A stretch of DNA of 64,000 bases, from positions 744,001-808,000 of the forward strand of contig NZ_SNXY01000007.1 of the NCBI RefSeq assembly GCF_004362745.1, read 5' to 3'. The translations under genes and the position numbers were made by a program. Numbering within the stretch: the first letter of the stretch is position 1; each line of letters starts with the position of its first letter. The notes beneath the pieces were generated by a model. It searched no databases, was not told the origin of the DNA, and saw nothing but the letters and a program-made list of their open reading frames with translations. Source of the DNA: Oharaeibacter diazotrophicus (GTDB lineage Bacteria; Pseudomonadota; Alphaproteobacteria; Rhizobiales; Pleomorphomonadaceae). Shown piece by piece: positions 1 to 10,100 of the stretch.

Positions 1-1349
1 ATGCGCTCGAAGGCGAGGTCGTCGGCCGGCTGCGAGACGAGGCGGAAATAGGCAAGGGCGTCGCGGATCTCGAGGCGCTCGTAGAAGCGCGGGCCGCCGA
101 TCACCCGGTAGGGCAGGCCCATGGTGATGAAGCGGTCCTCGAACTCGCGCATCTGGAACGAGGCGCGCACCAGGATCGCGACGTCGTCGAGGCCGACGCC
201 GCGGCGCTGGCAGCGCTCGATCTCCTCGCCGATCGCGCGGGCCTCCTCCTCCGAATCCCAGGACGAGGCGACCGAGACCTTGGGATCCTCGGGATCGCCG
301 GCGGCGTCGGTGAACAGCGTCTTGCCGAGGCGGGCCTCGTTGTGGGCGATCAGGTGCGAGGCGGCGGCGAGGATGTGCCCGGTCGAACGGTAGTTGCGCT
401 CGAGCCGGATCACCTTGGCGCCCGGGAAGTCGCGCTCGTAGCGCAGGATGTTGTCGACCTCGGCGCCGCGCCAGCCGTAGATCGACTGGTCGTCGTCGCC
501 GACGCAGCAGATGTTGCGCGCGCCCTGGGCGAGCAGGCGCAGCCAGAGATACTGCACCACGTTGGTGTCCTGGTACTCGTCGACCAGGATGAACTTGAAA
601 CGGCGGTGGTACTCGGCGAGCACGTCCGGGTGGTCGCGCAGGACGGCGAGCGTCTCGAGCAGCAGGTCGCCGAAGTCGCAGGCGTTCAGCACCTTCAGGC
701 GGGCCTGATAGTCGGCGTAGAGCTTGCGGCCCTGGCCGTTGACGTAGGCGCGCGCCTCGCCCTCGGGGATCTCGTGGGGCCGGAGGCCCTTGTTCTTCCA
801 GCCGTCGATGGCGGAGGCGAGCTGGCGCGCCGGCCAGCGCTTCTCGTCGATGCCCTCGGCCTGGATCAGCTGCTTCATCAGGCGCAGCTGGTCGTCGGTG
901 TCGAGGATGGTGAAGTCGGAGCGGAGCCCGGCGAGCTCGGCGTGGCGGCGCAGCATCTTGACGCCGATCGAGTGGAATGTGCCGAGCCAGGGCATGCCCT
1001 CGACCGCCCCGCCGACCAGATGGCCGATGCGCTCCTTCATCTCGCGCGCGGCCTTGTTGGTGAAGGTGACCGCGAGGATCTCGGAGGGAAAGGCGCGGCG
1101 CGTCGCCAGGATGTGGGCGATGCGGGTGGTGAGCACGCGCGTCTTGCCGGTGCCGGCACCGGCCAGCACCAGGACCGGACCGTCGAGGGTTTCGACCGCT
1201 TCGCGCTGCTCGGGATTCATGCCGGCGAGATAGCCGCCGGCCGCGGGGGCCGCCGCCGCACCCATCGCGCGGGCGGCGATGCCGCCGGGACGGGGACCCT
1301 GGAACTCGGATGCGGACATGGCGGCGGACTGATTCTTCGGAAGCTGCAT
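1..1349 (-). CDS. uvrD: UvrD/PcrA-type ATP-dependent DNA helicase (3' end outside window)
   Basis: Superfamily 1A 3'-5' helicase of nucleotide-excision and mismatch repair. About 449 N-terminal residues are present; the gene runs off the window at position 1. The Walker A motif GAGTGKT lies at residues 64-70, followed by FTNKAAREMKERI (motif Ia), GTFHSIG, the Walker B motif DEYQDTN, and GDDDQSIYGWRGA (motif III), all in family order. Two in-frame ATGs exist, at 1349 and 1319. Neither has a good Shine-Dalgarno; I use the upstream one, and the first 40 or so residues are low-complexity Ala/Pro in either case. Identity is certain; whether it is called UvrD or PcrA is a naming matter. Confidence 0.95.
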   Translation of the reverse strand, partial: MQLPKNQSAAMSASEFQGPRPGGIAARAMGAAAAPAAGGYLAGMNPEQREAVETLDGPVLVLAGAGTGKTRVLTTRIAHILATRRAFPSEILAVTFTNKAAREMKERIGHLVGGAVEGMPWLGTFHSIGVKMLRRHAELAGLRSDFTILDTDDQLRLMKQLIQAEGIDEKRWPARQLASAIDGWKNKGLRPHEIPEGEARAYVNGQGRKLYADYQARLKVLNACDFGDLLLETLAVLRDHPDVLAEYHRRFKFILVDEYQDTNVVQYLWLRLLAQGARNICCVGDDDQSIYGWRGAEVDNILRYERDFPGAKVIRLERNYRSTGHILAAASHLIAHNEARLGKTLFTDAAGDPEDPKVSVASSWDSEEEARAIGEEIERCQRRGVGLDDVAILVRASFQMREFEDRFITMGLPYRVIGGPRFYERLEIRDALAYFRLVSQPADDLAFER

Positions 1350-1419
1350 GGAAGAACGATATAGCAACGCCGCGGCGACGGCGAGGCACGTCGCGGCGAA
1401 GCACAGGTGCGCTGCGGCG

Positions 1420-3039
1420 TCAGCGGACCCGTTCGGCGGCCTCGGCCACCAGCGCCTCGTTGTAGATCCGGAGCGCCTCGACGTGGGTCGCCCAGGCGAT
1501 CATCCGGTCGGGCGCGGCGGGATCGACCACGGCGATCTCGGCGGCGCGGGTGAAGTCGAACAGCTTGAGCGCCCGGGCGAGGCTGTCGCCCGGGTGCAGC
1601 ACCGTGCCACGCGGATAGTCCTCGGGCAGCGGCGCCGGCGTCACCAGCGGGCTCATGAAGCGCTCGACCTTGAGCGCGCGCATGGTGTGGCGGTGGGCGC
1701 CGTCGCGCAGCAGGATGCCGCGCATCTCGAGCTGCCAGTCGATCAGCGAACGGCCGTGCAGCGCGTGGGTGGTGGCGTTGGCCATGGCGACGCAGAGCAG
1801 CAGCGCGATCGAGAGCTGGAAACCGCCGGTCAGCTCGAACACCATCACCGCCGTCGAGATCGGCGCGCCGAGCATGGCCGAGCCGACCGCGGCCATGCCG
1901 AGCACGGCATAGACCGGGTGGCTCGACGCCAGCGACGGCACCAGCGACGACGCGATCCGCCCGAAGGCACCGCCGGTCATGGCGCCGACGTAGAGCGAGG
2001 GGAACACGATGCCGCCGCCGAAGCGCGAGGCGAGCGTCACCGCGGTCGCGACGATCTTGGCCGCGATCAGGGCGAGCAGCAGCGGCACCGCCATGTCGGA
2101 GCGCAGCGCCGCGTCGACGGCGGCGTAGCCGATGCCGAGCACCTGCGGGAAGGCGAGGCCCATGGCGCCGACCACGACGCCGCCGAGCACGGGCCGCGCC
2201 CACAGCGGCAGCGGCAGGCGGCGGGCGGCGAGGTCGGTGCCGACCAGCGTCCACTGGAACAATACCGCGGCCGCGCCGGCGGCGACGCCGAGCAGCGCGA
2301 AGGCCGGGAACTCCGCCAGCGAGGCGACCGCGACGTCGGGCATGGCGAAGGCCGAGACGTCGCCGTGGAGGGCGCGGTAGGGCACCACGGCGGCGGCCGC
2401 CGCGATCACCGTCGGCACGAAGGCGCCGAGGGCGTAGTGGCCGAGGATGACCTCGTGGGCGAACAGCACGCCGGCGAGCGGGGTGTTGAACGAGGCGGCG
2501 ATGGCACCCGCCGCGCCCGCGGCGATCAAGGTCCGTGCGCCGTCCGGCGGCAGCCGGAAGCGGTTGCCGAGCGAGGTCGCGATGGTGCCGCCGAGGTGGA
2601 CCATCGGCCCCTCGCGGCCGGCCGAGGCGCCGGCGCCGAGCGAGACCACGGTGGCGACCGCGCTGGCGACGCCCGGCCAGAAGGCGAGCCGGTCGGCGCT
2701 GCCGGTGCTGCGGGCCTCGACGACGTCGGCGATCGAGGAGGTGCGCTGGTTCGGCAGGAAGACGGTGAGGAACAGGCCGACGGCGAGGCCGCCGAGCACC
2801 GGCCCGGCCATCACCCGCCACCACGGCGCGGCGGAGGCGGCGGCGAGGAAGCCGGCCGTGTCGGTGCCGAGCCAGAGCCGTTGCAGCGCCTCGACGCCGG
2901 CGTGGAAGGCGAGCGCCGCGCCGCAGGCGGCGAGGCCGACGAGGAGGGCGAGAGCGGCGAGTTGCGGCCTCCGCTCGCGCCGGAAGGCGGCGAGATGGAC
3001 GCCGACCGAGCCCGACAGGAAGCGGCGGACCGCGTTCAT
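1420..3039 (-). CDS. ClC-family chloride channel/transporter with C-terminal CBS-like region
   Basis: Multi-pass membrane protein of 539 residues. It shows the ClC signature GREGP (gating glutamate), FNTPLAGVLFAHE and GGGIVFPSLYVGAMTGG (the GxFxP selectivity loop). A cytoplasmic tail of about 100 residues after the last membrane segment resembles a divergent CBS pair. Aligned on the FNxPLAG motif, the position of the E. coli ClcA internal proton glutamate (E203) is Val, whereas the preceding E202 is kept. This is inferred by motif alignment only. Its ATG overlaps the stop of the thioesterase gene upstream in an ATGA junction, so it is probably translated by coupling. Confidence 0.9.
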   Translation of the reverse strand: MNAVRRFLSGSVGVHLAAFRRERRPQLAALALLVGLAACGAALAFHAGVEALQRLWLGTDTAGFLAAASAAPWWRVMAGPVLGGLAVGLFLTVFLPNQRTSSIADVVEARSTGSADRLAFWPGVASAVATVVSLGAGASAGREGPMVHLGGTIATSLGNRFRLPPDGARTLIAAGAAGAIAASFNTPLAGVLFAHEVILGHYALGAFVPTVIAAAAAVVPYRALHGDVSAFAMPDVAVASLAEFPAFALLGVAAGAAAVLFQWTLVGTDLAARRLPLPLWARPVLGGVVVGAMGLAFPQVLGIGYAAVDAALRSDMAVPLLLALIAAKIVATAVTLASRFGGGIVFPSLYVGAMTGGAFGRIASSLVPSLASSHPVYAVLGMAAVGSAMLGAPISTAVMVFELTGGFQLSIALLLCVAMANATTHALHGRSLIDWQLEMRGILLRDGAHRHTMRALKVERFMSPLVTPAPLPEDYPRGTVLHPGDSLARALKLFDFTRAAEIAVVDPAAPDRMIAWATHVEALRIYNEALVAEAAERVR

Positions 3040-3533
3040 GCCGAGGCGGGCCGGGCGGACGACAGCGCGATGCGGCGGCCGATGTCCTCGACCGGCGCGA
3101 GGCCGGACTCCGCCAGCTCCCAGGCCGCGAGGCTCACCGCCGCCTCGTCGGGGAAGCGGGCGACGCGGCGGGTCGCGGGATCGACGTGGAGCAGCAACTG
3201 CTCGGAGGTGGCGTGCAGGAGGCCGGAGACGGCGTCGCGCATCTCGAGGAAGAGGTGGACGCGCTTGGCGTCGTGGCCGACCAGCCGCACCGAGGTGCGC
3301 ACGATGCCGTCGGGCGGGACCTCGGCGAGGTAGCGCAGGTGCACCTCGACGGTGAAGAAGGTGCCGCCGCCGGCCGTGCGCCAGCTCTCGCCGAGGCCGG
3401 CCGCGTCGAGCGCGAGGTCGACCGCGCGGTCGAACAGCACGTTGTAATAGGCCATGTTGAGATGGCCGTTGTAGTCGATCCACCCGGGTTCGAGACCGGT
3501 GGGCGGGGTGGTGAAGGGCACGGCGTGGGACAT
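3036..3533 (-). CDS. Hotdog-fold acyl-CoA thioesterase
   Basis: 165 residues with a single hotdog domain of the 4-hydroxybenzoyl-CoA thioesterase class. The signature WIDYNGHLNMAYYNVLFDRA near the N-terminus carries the acidic/His-containing loop typical of the family. Sequence style is close to the betainyl-CoA thioesterases of carnitine metabolism, but the substrate cannot be assigned from sequence. The start chosen at 3533 (MSHAVPF) has a GGAGG only one base from ATG, an unusually short spacing. The longer open frame upstream runs into a palindromic repeat and looks non-coding. It shares a 4-base overlap with the ClC gene. Confidence 0.8.
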   Translation of the reverse strand: MSHAVPFTTPPTGLEPGWIDYNGHLNMAYYNVLFDRAVDLALDAAGLGESWRTAGGGTFFTVEVHLRYLAEVPPDGIVRTSVRLVGHDAKRVHLFLEMRDAVSGLLHATSEQLLLHVDPATRRVARFPDEAAVSLAAWELAESGLAPVEDIGRRIALSSARPASA

Positions 3534-3581
3534 GCCTCCGGGATACAGGAGCGGCGCCCGCCGTTGAAGCACCCCGATCGT

Positions 3582-3750
3582 CTCAGAGCCTGTTTCAAAA
3601 GCCGGCCGGGTCGGTCCGCCGGTGCTTTTCCGCCGTCGGTTCGTCGCCAATCCTCGCCGATGCTTCCGGCATCGGCTGCGTTTGGCTCCTGCCGACGACG
3701 AAAAACCCCCAGGCGCCCCTCGGTCGCCGACTTTTGAAGCAGGCTCTCAG
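3582..3750. repeat. 169-bp imperfect palindromic element
   Basis: The two ends (3582-3601 and 3731-3750) are inverted repeats matching at 18 of 20 positions. The centre is a perfect 8-bp hairpin, GCCGATGC and GCATCGGC around TTCCG. The arms between are of equal length and partly complementary, so the whole unit is symmetric about 3666. It has the build of a small palindromic intergenic element, like the RIME/MITE class of rhizobia in architecture. The right end overlaps and supplies the stop codon of the neighbouring TraB/GumN-like gene (TGA at 3747-3749). Confidence 0.75.
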
Positions 3751-4649
3751 CGGCTGAAAACCCGTTCGACGGCAAGGCCGCTCCGCGCCAGGAGGGCCGG
3801 GACGTCGCCGGCGCCGACGAAGGAATCGAGGTCCACCACCAGGACGGCCAGGCCGGGTCGTTCGAGGCGCTCGACGATCCAGCCGGCGATGATCAGCGGT
3901 TGCCGGCGGTCGAAGGTCTCGAGCTTGGAGCCGCGGACCTGGAACGAGGGCGCGACGGCGCTCCAGCGCGCGACGTCGCCGCTCCACCACGCCCGGGCCT
4001 GCAGCCGGATCGCGGCACCGTCGTCGGCGGTCACCGCGAGCACCTGCTCGAGGCCGGCGACGTCCTCGTCGATGGTCATGTCCTTGGCGAAGGCGAGATA
4101 CGCCGCGCCGTTGGAGACGGTGACGACGGGCGTGCCGACCTCGCGCGAGAAGCGGCGCACGGCCGCGCGGATCCCGGCTCTCTCCAGGCCGGCGTGACGC
4201 ACGGCCCGGTCGAGGAGCGTCAGTGCCGCCATCCAGCCGCGCGCGCGCTCGATCGTGGCGAAGTCGAGCCCGATCTCGCCGCAACGCCGCTTCAGCCGGT
4301 CCAGGAGATCGGGCGGCAGGTCGTCGGCGAGGGTTCCACTGGCCTTCGATCCGGCGGCGAGCGCAGTCAGCCCGGTGAGAAGGCCGGCGCTGCCGGCGTC
4401 CGTGAAGTCGACGACGGCGACCTCGTCGGCCGCGCGGATCGCGGCGCGGGCGGCGGTGCCGAGGATCTCCATGCCGGGTTCGATCGCCATCGGCAGGGCA
4501 TGGACCACGATCGTCGTGTCGGCGTCGCGGATGCGCCAGAGCGGCGGCGATCCGGGCTCCACGGCCCCGGCCGCGTGCGGCGACAGGGTGGCGAGGGCGA
4601 GGATCGCGAGGCGGAGGAGGGAGCGGAGGAACGCGCGAGGGTTGTCCAT
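3747..4649 (-). CDS. Degenerate TraB/GumN family protein
   Basis: 300 residues with an N-terminal signal-peptide-like segment ending near AAGAVE. It is a tandem paralogue of the gene at 4739-5632 by length, order of blocks and motifs such as LWRIRDAD (versus LWVARDAD), and ARGWMAALTLL (versus LRPWLAAVQLT). The family's hallmark GTxH near the N-terminus is replaced by VVHALPM, and the C-terminal GAAHLGG block by VDLDSFVGA, so the conserved motif histidine pair is not preserved. It is open and has good codon use, so it is retained as a protein, but probably without the ancestral activity. The last codons lie in a palindromic repeat. Confidence 0.7.
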   Translation of the reverse strand: MDNPRAFLRSLLRLAILALATLSPHAAGAVEPGSPPLWRIRDADTTIVVHALPMAIEPGMEILGTAARAAIRAADEVAVVDFTDAGSAGLLTGLTALAAGSKASGTLADDLPPDLLDRLKRRCGEIGLDFATIERARGWMAALTLLDRAVRHAGLERAGIRAAVRRFSREVGTPVVTVSNGAAYLAFAKDMTIDEDVAGLEQVLAVTADDGAAIRLQARAWWSGDVARWSAVAPSFQVRGSKLETFDRRQPLIIAGWIVERLERPGLAVLVVDLDSFVGAGDVPALLARSGLAVERVFSR

Positions 4650-4738
4650 GGCCGCAGGAAATCACCATCCGGCGATGGTCGCAACCAGGGATCGCGTCGG
4701 CGCGAACGGCCGTCCCGTTCCACGCCGGCGGGCGTCGC

Positions 4739-5632
4739 TCACTCCACCCGTTCGGTCGCGACGCCCTTGTCGGCGAGCAGGCGCTGGACGCTGTCCGGGC
4801 CGCCGAGGTGGGCGGCGCCGACGGCGACGAAGGCGGTGCCGGAGCCGGCCATCAGCGCGGCGATGCGGTCGGCGAAGGCGCGGTTGCGGCGCACGATCAG
4901 GGCCTCGTAGGCGCCGGGGTCGCTGTCGCGGATGGCCCCGTCGCCGATCGTCTCGAGGGTGTCGACGTCGCCGGAGGCCCAGGCCGCGACCAGCCGGCGC
5001 AGGGTGGCGGCGCCACCCTCGGCCTCGTCGAGGGTCTGGCGCAACAGCGCGAGCTCCTGCTCGTCGGTCAGGGAGGAGAACAGCTTCAATTGCGCCTCGC
5101 CGGTCTCGAAGGCGCGGATCGGCTTGTCGCGCATGGCGGCGAGGCGGGCGAGCTGGAGGTCGGTGCCGGGGCCGTCGAGGCCGGCGCCCTTGGCGAGGCC
5201 GACGGTGAGCTGCACCGCCGCCAGCCAGGGCCTGAGCCCTTCGAGCGAGGCGACCGTCATCCCCGCCGCGGCGGCGACCCGGTCGAGCTTCGCGCGCTCG
5301 GCGGCGGAGAGCCGGCTCGTCAGGCTGCGGTCCGGGCTGGTGCCGTGCTTCGCCATGGCGAGGAACCCGGCGCTGTCGTCGTTCAGGAGGTCGATCTCGA
5401 GCCAGAGCTCGTCGGATGCGTCGAAGGCGTCGTCGATCGCGGCGGTGTGCCACTCGCGCGTGGTCTCGAGGACGTGGACGGTGCCGAGCAGCCAGACGGT
5501 GGAATCGGCGTCGCGCGCCACCCAGAGCGCCGGATCGGCGGCGGCCGGCGCGACACCGGCGACGATCGCGGCGGCGGCGGCGAGGGTGCGCCAGCGGTGA
5601 GGCGCCGCGGCACGGCCCGGGCGGTTCTGCAT
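4739..5632 (-). CDS. TraB/GumN family protein
   Basis: 297 residues. A signal peptide ends around APAAADP, so the protein is exported. The body has the family motifs LLGTVHVL near residue 44 and FVAVGAAHLGGPDSV near the C-terminus, with conserved Glu/His positions that have been likened to metalloprotease (Tiki-like) active sites. Cellular role in bacteria is not established. ATGs at 5641 and 5632 are both in frame. The GGGAG just upstream is one base from the first and about ten from the second, so 5632 is used. It is followed 89 bp downstream by its degenerate paralogue. Confidence 0.82.
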   Translation of the reverse strand: MQNRPGRAAAPHRWRTLAAAAAIVAGVAPAAADPALWVARDADSTVWLLGTVHVLETTREWHTAAIDDAFDASDELWLEIDLLNDDSAGFLAMAKHGTSPDRSLTSRLSAAERAKLDRVAAAAGMTVASLEGLRPWLAAVQLTVGLAKGAGLDGPGTDLQLARLAAMRDKPIRAFETGEAQLKLFSSLTDEQELALLRQTLDEAEGGAATLRRLVAAWASGDVDTLETIGDGAIRDSDPGAYEALIVRRNRAFADRIAALMAGSGTAFVAVGAAHLGGPDSVQRLLADKGVATERVE

Positions 5633-5744
5633 CCCAGCCATTCTCCCGGTTCGATTGGGAAAACACGCGGCGCGCCCTTGGATCGGCGGCCGGTCCTTTG
5701 ATACGGTCCCGGGCGAAGCGTATACGAGTGGTAAAGGGCGGGAC

Positions 5745-7184
5745 ATGGGCAGCGGCATCATCGCGGTCGAGCGCAACGAGGCGGGCATCGCCGCCGCGGT
5801 GGACGCGCTGGCGGCCCGGTTCGGCGACCGCTTCAGCCGCGCCATGGCGGTGCGCCTGCAGCACGGCCATACCACCTCGCGGATTCCGAACCAGCCGCCG
5901 GACGGCGTCGTGTTCGCCACCTCCACCGCCGAGGTCGCCGAGACCGTGCGGATCTGCGCCGCCCACCGTGTGCCGGTGATCCCGTTCGGCACCGGCACCT
6001 CGCTCGAGGGCCACGTCAACGCGCCGGGCGGCGGCATCTCGATCGACCTGTCGCGGATGGACCGCATCGTCGCGGTCAACCCGGAGGACCTCGACTGCAC
6101 CGTCGAGGCCGGCGTCACCCGCAAGCGCCTCAACGAGCACCTGCGCGACACCGGACTGTTCTTCCCCGTCGATCCCGGCGCCGACGCCTCGATCGGCGGC
6201 ATGACCTCGACGCGCGCCTCCGGCACCAACGCGGTGCGCTACGGCACCATGAAGGACCTCGTGCTGGCGCTGACGGTGGTGACGGCGAGCGGCGAGATCG
6301 TCCACACCGGCTCGCGCGCCAAGAAGTCGTCGGCCGGCTACGACCTGACGCGGCTCTTCGTCGGCGCCGAGGGCACGCTCGGCGTCGTCACCGAGATCAC
6401 GTTGAAGCTGTTCGGCATCCCCGAGGAGATCGCCGCCGGCGTCTGCACCTTCCCGACCGTGCGCGCCGCCTGCGAGACCGTGATCGCCACGATCCAGTCG
6501 GCGATCCCGGTGGCGCGGATCGAACTGCTCGACACCCTGCAGGTCCACGCGGTCAACAACTACTCCAAGCTCGGCCTCGTCGAGGCGCCGACGCTGTTCC
6601 TCGAGTTCCACGGCACGCCGGAGGGCGTCGCCGAGCAGGCCCGCCGCTTCGGTGCGATCGCGGCGGACTTCGGCGGCACCGGCTTCACCTTCGCGACCAG
6701 GCCCGAGGAGCGCACCCGGCTCTGGCAGGCCAGGCACGACGTCTACTGGTCCTGCAACGCGCTCCGGCCCGGCTGGGTCGGCATGGCGACCGACGTCTGC
6801 GTGCCGATCTCGCGGCTCGCCGACCTCGTCGACGAGACCATCGCCGACGTCGAGCGTCACGGCCTCGTGGCGCCGATCGTCGGTCACGTCGGCGACGGCA
6901 ACTTCCACCTCCAGCCGATGATCGACCCGGACGATCCCGCCATGGACGCGGCGGTCGACGGCGTCGTCGAGCGGCTTGCGCTGAGGGCGATCGAGATGGG
7001 CGGCACCTGCACCGGCGAACACGGCGTCGGTCAGGGCAAGACGCAGTATCTCGACCGCGAGCACGGCGGGGCGATGGCGCTGATGCGCGCCATCAAGGCC
7101 GCGCTCGACCCGGACGGCATCATGAACCCCGGCAAGATCTTCGCGATGCCGAAGCCTGTCGCCGCAGAGGAGCCGGGGCCCTGA
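5745..7184 (+). CDS. FAD-linked oxidase, D-lactate dehydrogenase (cytochrome)-like
   Basis: 479 residues; FAD_binding_4 (PCMH-type) domain followed by FAD-oxidase_C. Visible landmarks are PFGTGTSLEGHVNAPGGGIS (FAD pyrophosphate binding), DPGADASIGGM, GYDLTRLFVGAEGTLG, and near the C-terminus GHVGDGNFHLQP and CTGEHGVGQGK, with the histidines conserved in the D-2-hydroxyacid dehydrogenase family. Best fit is the LDHD/D-lactate dehydrogenase subgroup that donates electrons to the respiratory chain, but glycolate and other 2-hydroxyacids remain possible. ATG at 5745 is preceded by AAAGGGCGGG. The stop overlaps the apparent CTG start of the AsmA gene. Confidence 0.88.
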   Translation: MGSGIIAVERNEAGIAAAVDALAARFGDRFSRAMAVRLQHGHTTSRIPNQPPDGVVFATSTAEVAETVRICAAHRVPVIPFGTGTSLEGHVNAPGGGISIDLSRMDRIVAVNPEDLDCTVEAGVTRKRLNEHLRDTGLFFPVDPGADASIGGMTSTRASGTNAVRYGTMKDLVLALTVVTASGEIVHTGSRAKKSSAGYDLTRLFVGAEGTLGVVTEITLKLFGIPEEIAAGVCTFPTVRAACETVIATIQSAIPVARIELLDTLQVHAVNNYSKLGLVEAPTLFLEFHGTPEGVAEQARRFGAIAADFGGTGFTFATRPEERTRLWQARHDVYWSCNALRPGWVGMATDVCVPISRLADLVDETIADVERHGLVAPIVGHVGDGNFHLQPMIDPDDPAMDAAVDGVVERLALRAIEMGGTCTGEHGVGQGKTQYLDREHGGAMALMRAIKAALDPDGIMNPGKIFAMPKPVAAEEPGP

Positions 7185-10100
7185 ATTCGCTCTACTTCAG
7201 CATCGGCTTCGCGATCATCCTGGCGCTCGCCGCGGCGCTGGTCGGGCCGCTGTTCGTCGACTGGACCACCTATCGCGCGGCCTTCGAGGCGCGCGCCGGC
7301 GAAATCCTCGGCCAGCCGGTCCACGTCGCCGGCACGGCCGACATGCGCCTGATCCCGATCCCGACCCTCGACTTCACCGACGTCGAAATCGGCCCGGACC
7401 CGAAGCGGCCGATGATGAAGGTGGCGCGCTTCGAGCTCGAGGTCGAGCTGTTCCCGCTGCTCTCGGGCGAGGTCAACGTCACCAGCATGCGGCTGCAGCG
7501 GCCGGAGGTGACCGTCTCGCTCGACGCCGGCGGCGCGACCGGCTGGGCCGCCGCCGGGCGGGCCGACGGTGTGCTCGACCCGGCGCGGGTGACGCTCGCC
7601 AACGTCGAGATCGTCGACGGCCGCGTCGTCGTCGCCGACGCGCGCAGGCCGGCGCCGCTCGTGATCACCGGCATCGACGCCCGGCTCGACGCCCGCTCGC
7701 TGGTCGGGCCCTACAAGATCGACGGCGCCATGGTGGTGGACGGCGAGGCGGTGAGCGTGCGCGCCTCCACCGGCACCCGCGAGGCCGACGGCTCGGTGGT
7801 GCTGAAGCTCGCGGCGACGCCTGCCGACCGGCCGGTGTCGATCGCGCTCGACGGCAAGCTGTCGGCGGCGGCCGGCGTACCGCGCTTCGCAGGCAAGGCG
7901 AGGGTGGAGCGCGCGATCGCCAAGGACGACCGCGAGACCATGCCCTGGGCGCTCGCGGCCGACGTCGAACTCGATCCGGCGCGCCTGCTCGCCAAGGACC
8001 TCGACTTCCGCTACGGCCCGGAGGACCGGCCGTTCTCGATCACCGGGGCGACCACGGTCGACCTCGTCGATCCCCCCTATTTCGAGGCGGTCCTCTCGGC
8101 CCGACAGATCGACCTCGACCGCACGCTCGGCAAGGGGCCTGAGGCGCCGGTGTCGTTCCAGGCGGTGCTCGCCGCCATGCGCGACACGCTGGCGACGCTG
8201 CCGCGGCCGCCGATCGACGGGCGGATCGGCTTCGACATCCCGGGCGTGGTGGTCGGCGGCGGCATCGTCTCCGACCTCCGGCTCGACGTCGCCGTCGCCG
8301 AGACCGGCTGGACGGTGGAGACGCTGGAGGCCGGCCTGCCCGGCCGCACCACCGTGGTCGCTACCGGCGACCTCGTCACCGACGGCCCGATCGCCTTCGA
8401 GGGCAGTCTCGCGGTGCAGTCGGAACAGCCGGCGACGCTGGTCGGCTGGTGGCTGCCCGAGCGGCCGAAGACCACGCTCGACGCCTTTTCCGCACGCGCC
8501 CAGGTCTCGGCCTCCGCCGCCGGCCTGACGCTCGCCAACCTCGACGCACGCCTGCGCGAGGCCCGCGTCACCGGCGCGGTCGGCTACGTGCCGGCGGTCG
8601 GGACCAAGCGGTCGCGGGTCTCGCTCGACCTGTCCGCCGGTTCGGTCGACGCCGACCAGGTGGCGGCGGTCGCCGGCTTCGTCGCCGGCGACGGCGGAGC
8701 GCTCGGCGGAGCCGACCTGACGCTGTCGCTGACCGCCGAGGCGCTCGCCGCCGGCGACGCCACCGCCCGCAAGATCGACGTCGCCGCCGGCCTCGCCGAC
8801 GGCGTGCTCCGCGTCGATCGGCTCTCGATCGGCGACCTCGCCGGCGCGCGCGTCGCGGTCTCCGGCGAGATCCGCGACGTCGCCTCGACGCCCGACGGTT
8901 CGATCCAGGCGCGGCTGTCGGCCGAGAAGCTCGACGGTGTCGCCCGGCTGGTGGCGGCACTGGCGCCCGATTCGGAGGCGGCGCGGATGCTCGCCGTCGC
9001 CGCGCCGGTGCTCGCCCCGGCGATGGTGGAGGCGACCGTGACGGCGCAGCGCGCGTCCGACCGCACCCGCGCGAGCGTGACCGTGACCGGCGACGCCGGG
9101 GGCTCCTCGCTCGACGGCAGCCTCGCCTTCGACGGTCGGGTCGACCGCTGGCGCGAGGCGACGGTCGACCTCAAGGCCGGCGTGCGCGGGCCGGACGGCG
9201 TCCGGCTGATGCGCCAGCTCGGCATCGACGTGCCGGGCCTCTCCGACGCCGGCGCCGCCACGGTCGGCAGCCTCGCCGTTGCCGCCAAGGGCCGGCCGGC
9301 GGACGGCCTCGCCGTCAACCTCGACGGCAACCTCGGGCCGACCCGCGTCGCGGTCGCCGGCACCGCCCGCGCGGCGCCGGACGCCGACGCGACGGCGGCG
9401 CTGAAGGTGTCGCTGGCGAGCCCGGACGTCGGGCCGATCCTGGCGCTCGGCGGCGGCGTGATGGGCGACCTGCTCGCCTCGACCCCGGCCGATCTTTCCG
9501 CCGAGGTCGCGGTCGACGGCCCGCGGATCGCGGTCGGGGGCCTGAAGGGCGTCGTCGCCGGCCAGCGGGTCGAGGGCGACGTCGCGGCCGATTTTTCGCC
9601 GGCGGTGCCGGCGCTGAAGGGCACGCTGGCGCTCGAGACCGCGAGCCTCGTCGGGCTCGGCGAGCTCGCGCTCGGCCCCGGCACGCTCGACATGCCGATC
9701 GTGGCGAGCCGCAGTCCGTGGCCGGAGGCGCCGTTCGGGCCGACCGTCCTCGACGGCGTCGACGCCGACCTCGCGCTTTCGATCGGCCGGGTCGACCTCG
9801 CCGACGGGCTGGTCGCCGACGACGCCCGCTTCGCGTTGCGCGCCTCGGCCTCCGGCGTCGGCTTCGACGGCATCTCGGCCCGCCTCGCCGGCGGCACGCT
9901 CACCGGCAACCTCGTGGTCAAGCAGGATCTCGAGGGCACCGCGGCGCTGAACGGCACCCTCAGGCTCGACGGCGCCGACGTCGGTGCGCTGGTCTGGCGA
10001 TCGGGCGACCGGCCGGTGGTGACCGGCACCGCGACGGCCGAACTCGAGGTCGCCGCGTCGGGGCGGACCGTCGCCGGGCTGATGGCGTCGGCGAGCGGCG

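Noticed and set aside
3134-3775. Reading frames across 3582-3750 as N-terminal extensions of the thioesterase or C-terminal extensions of the TraB-like protein
   Set aside because: The stretch is a palindromic repeat read through in several frames; family alignments place the real ends outside it.
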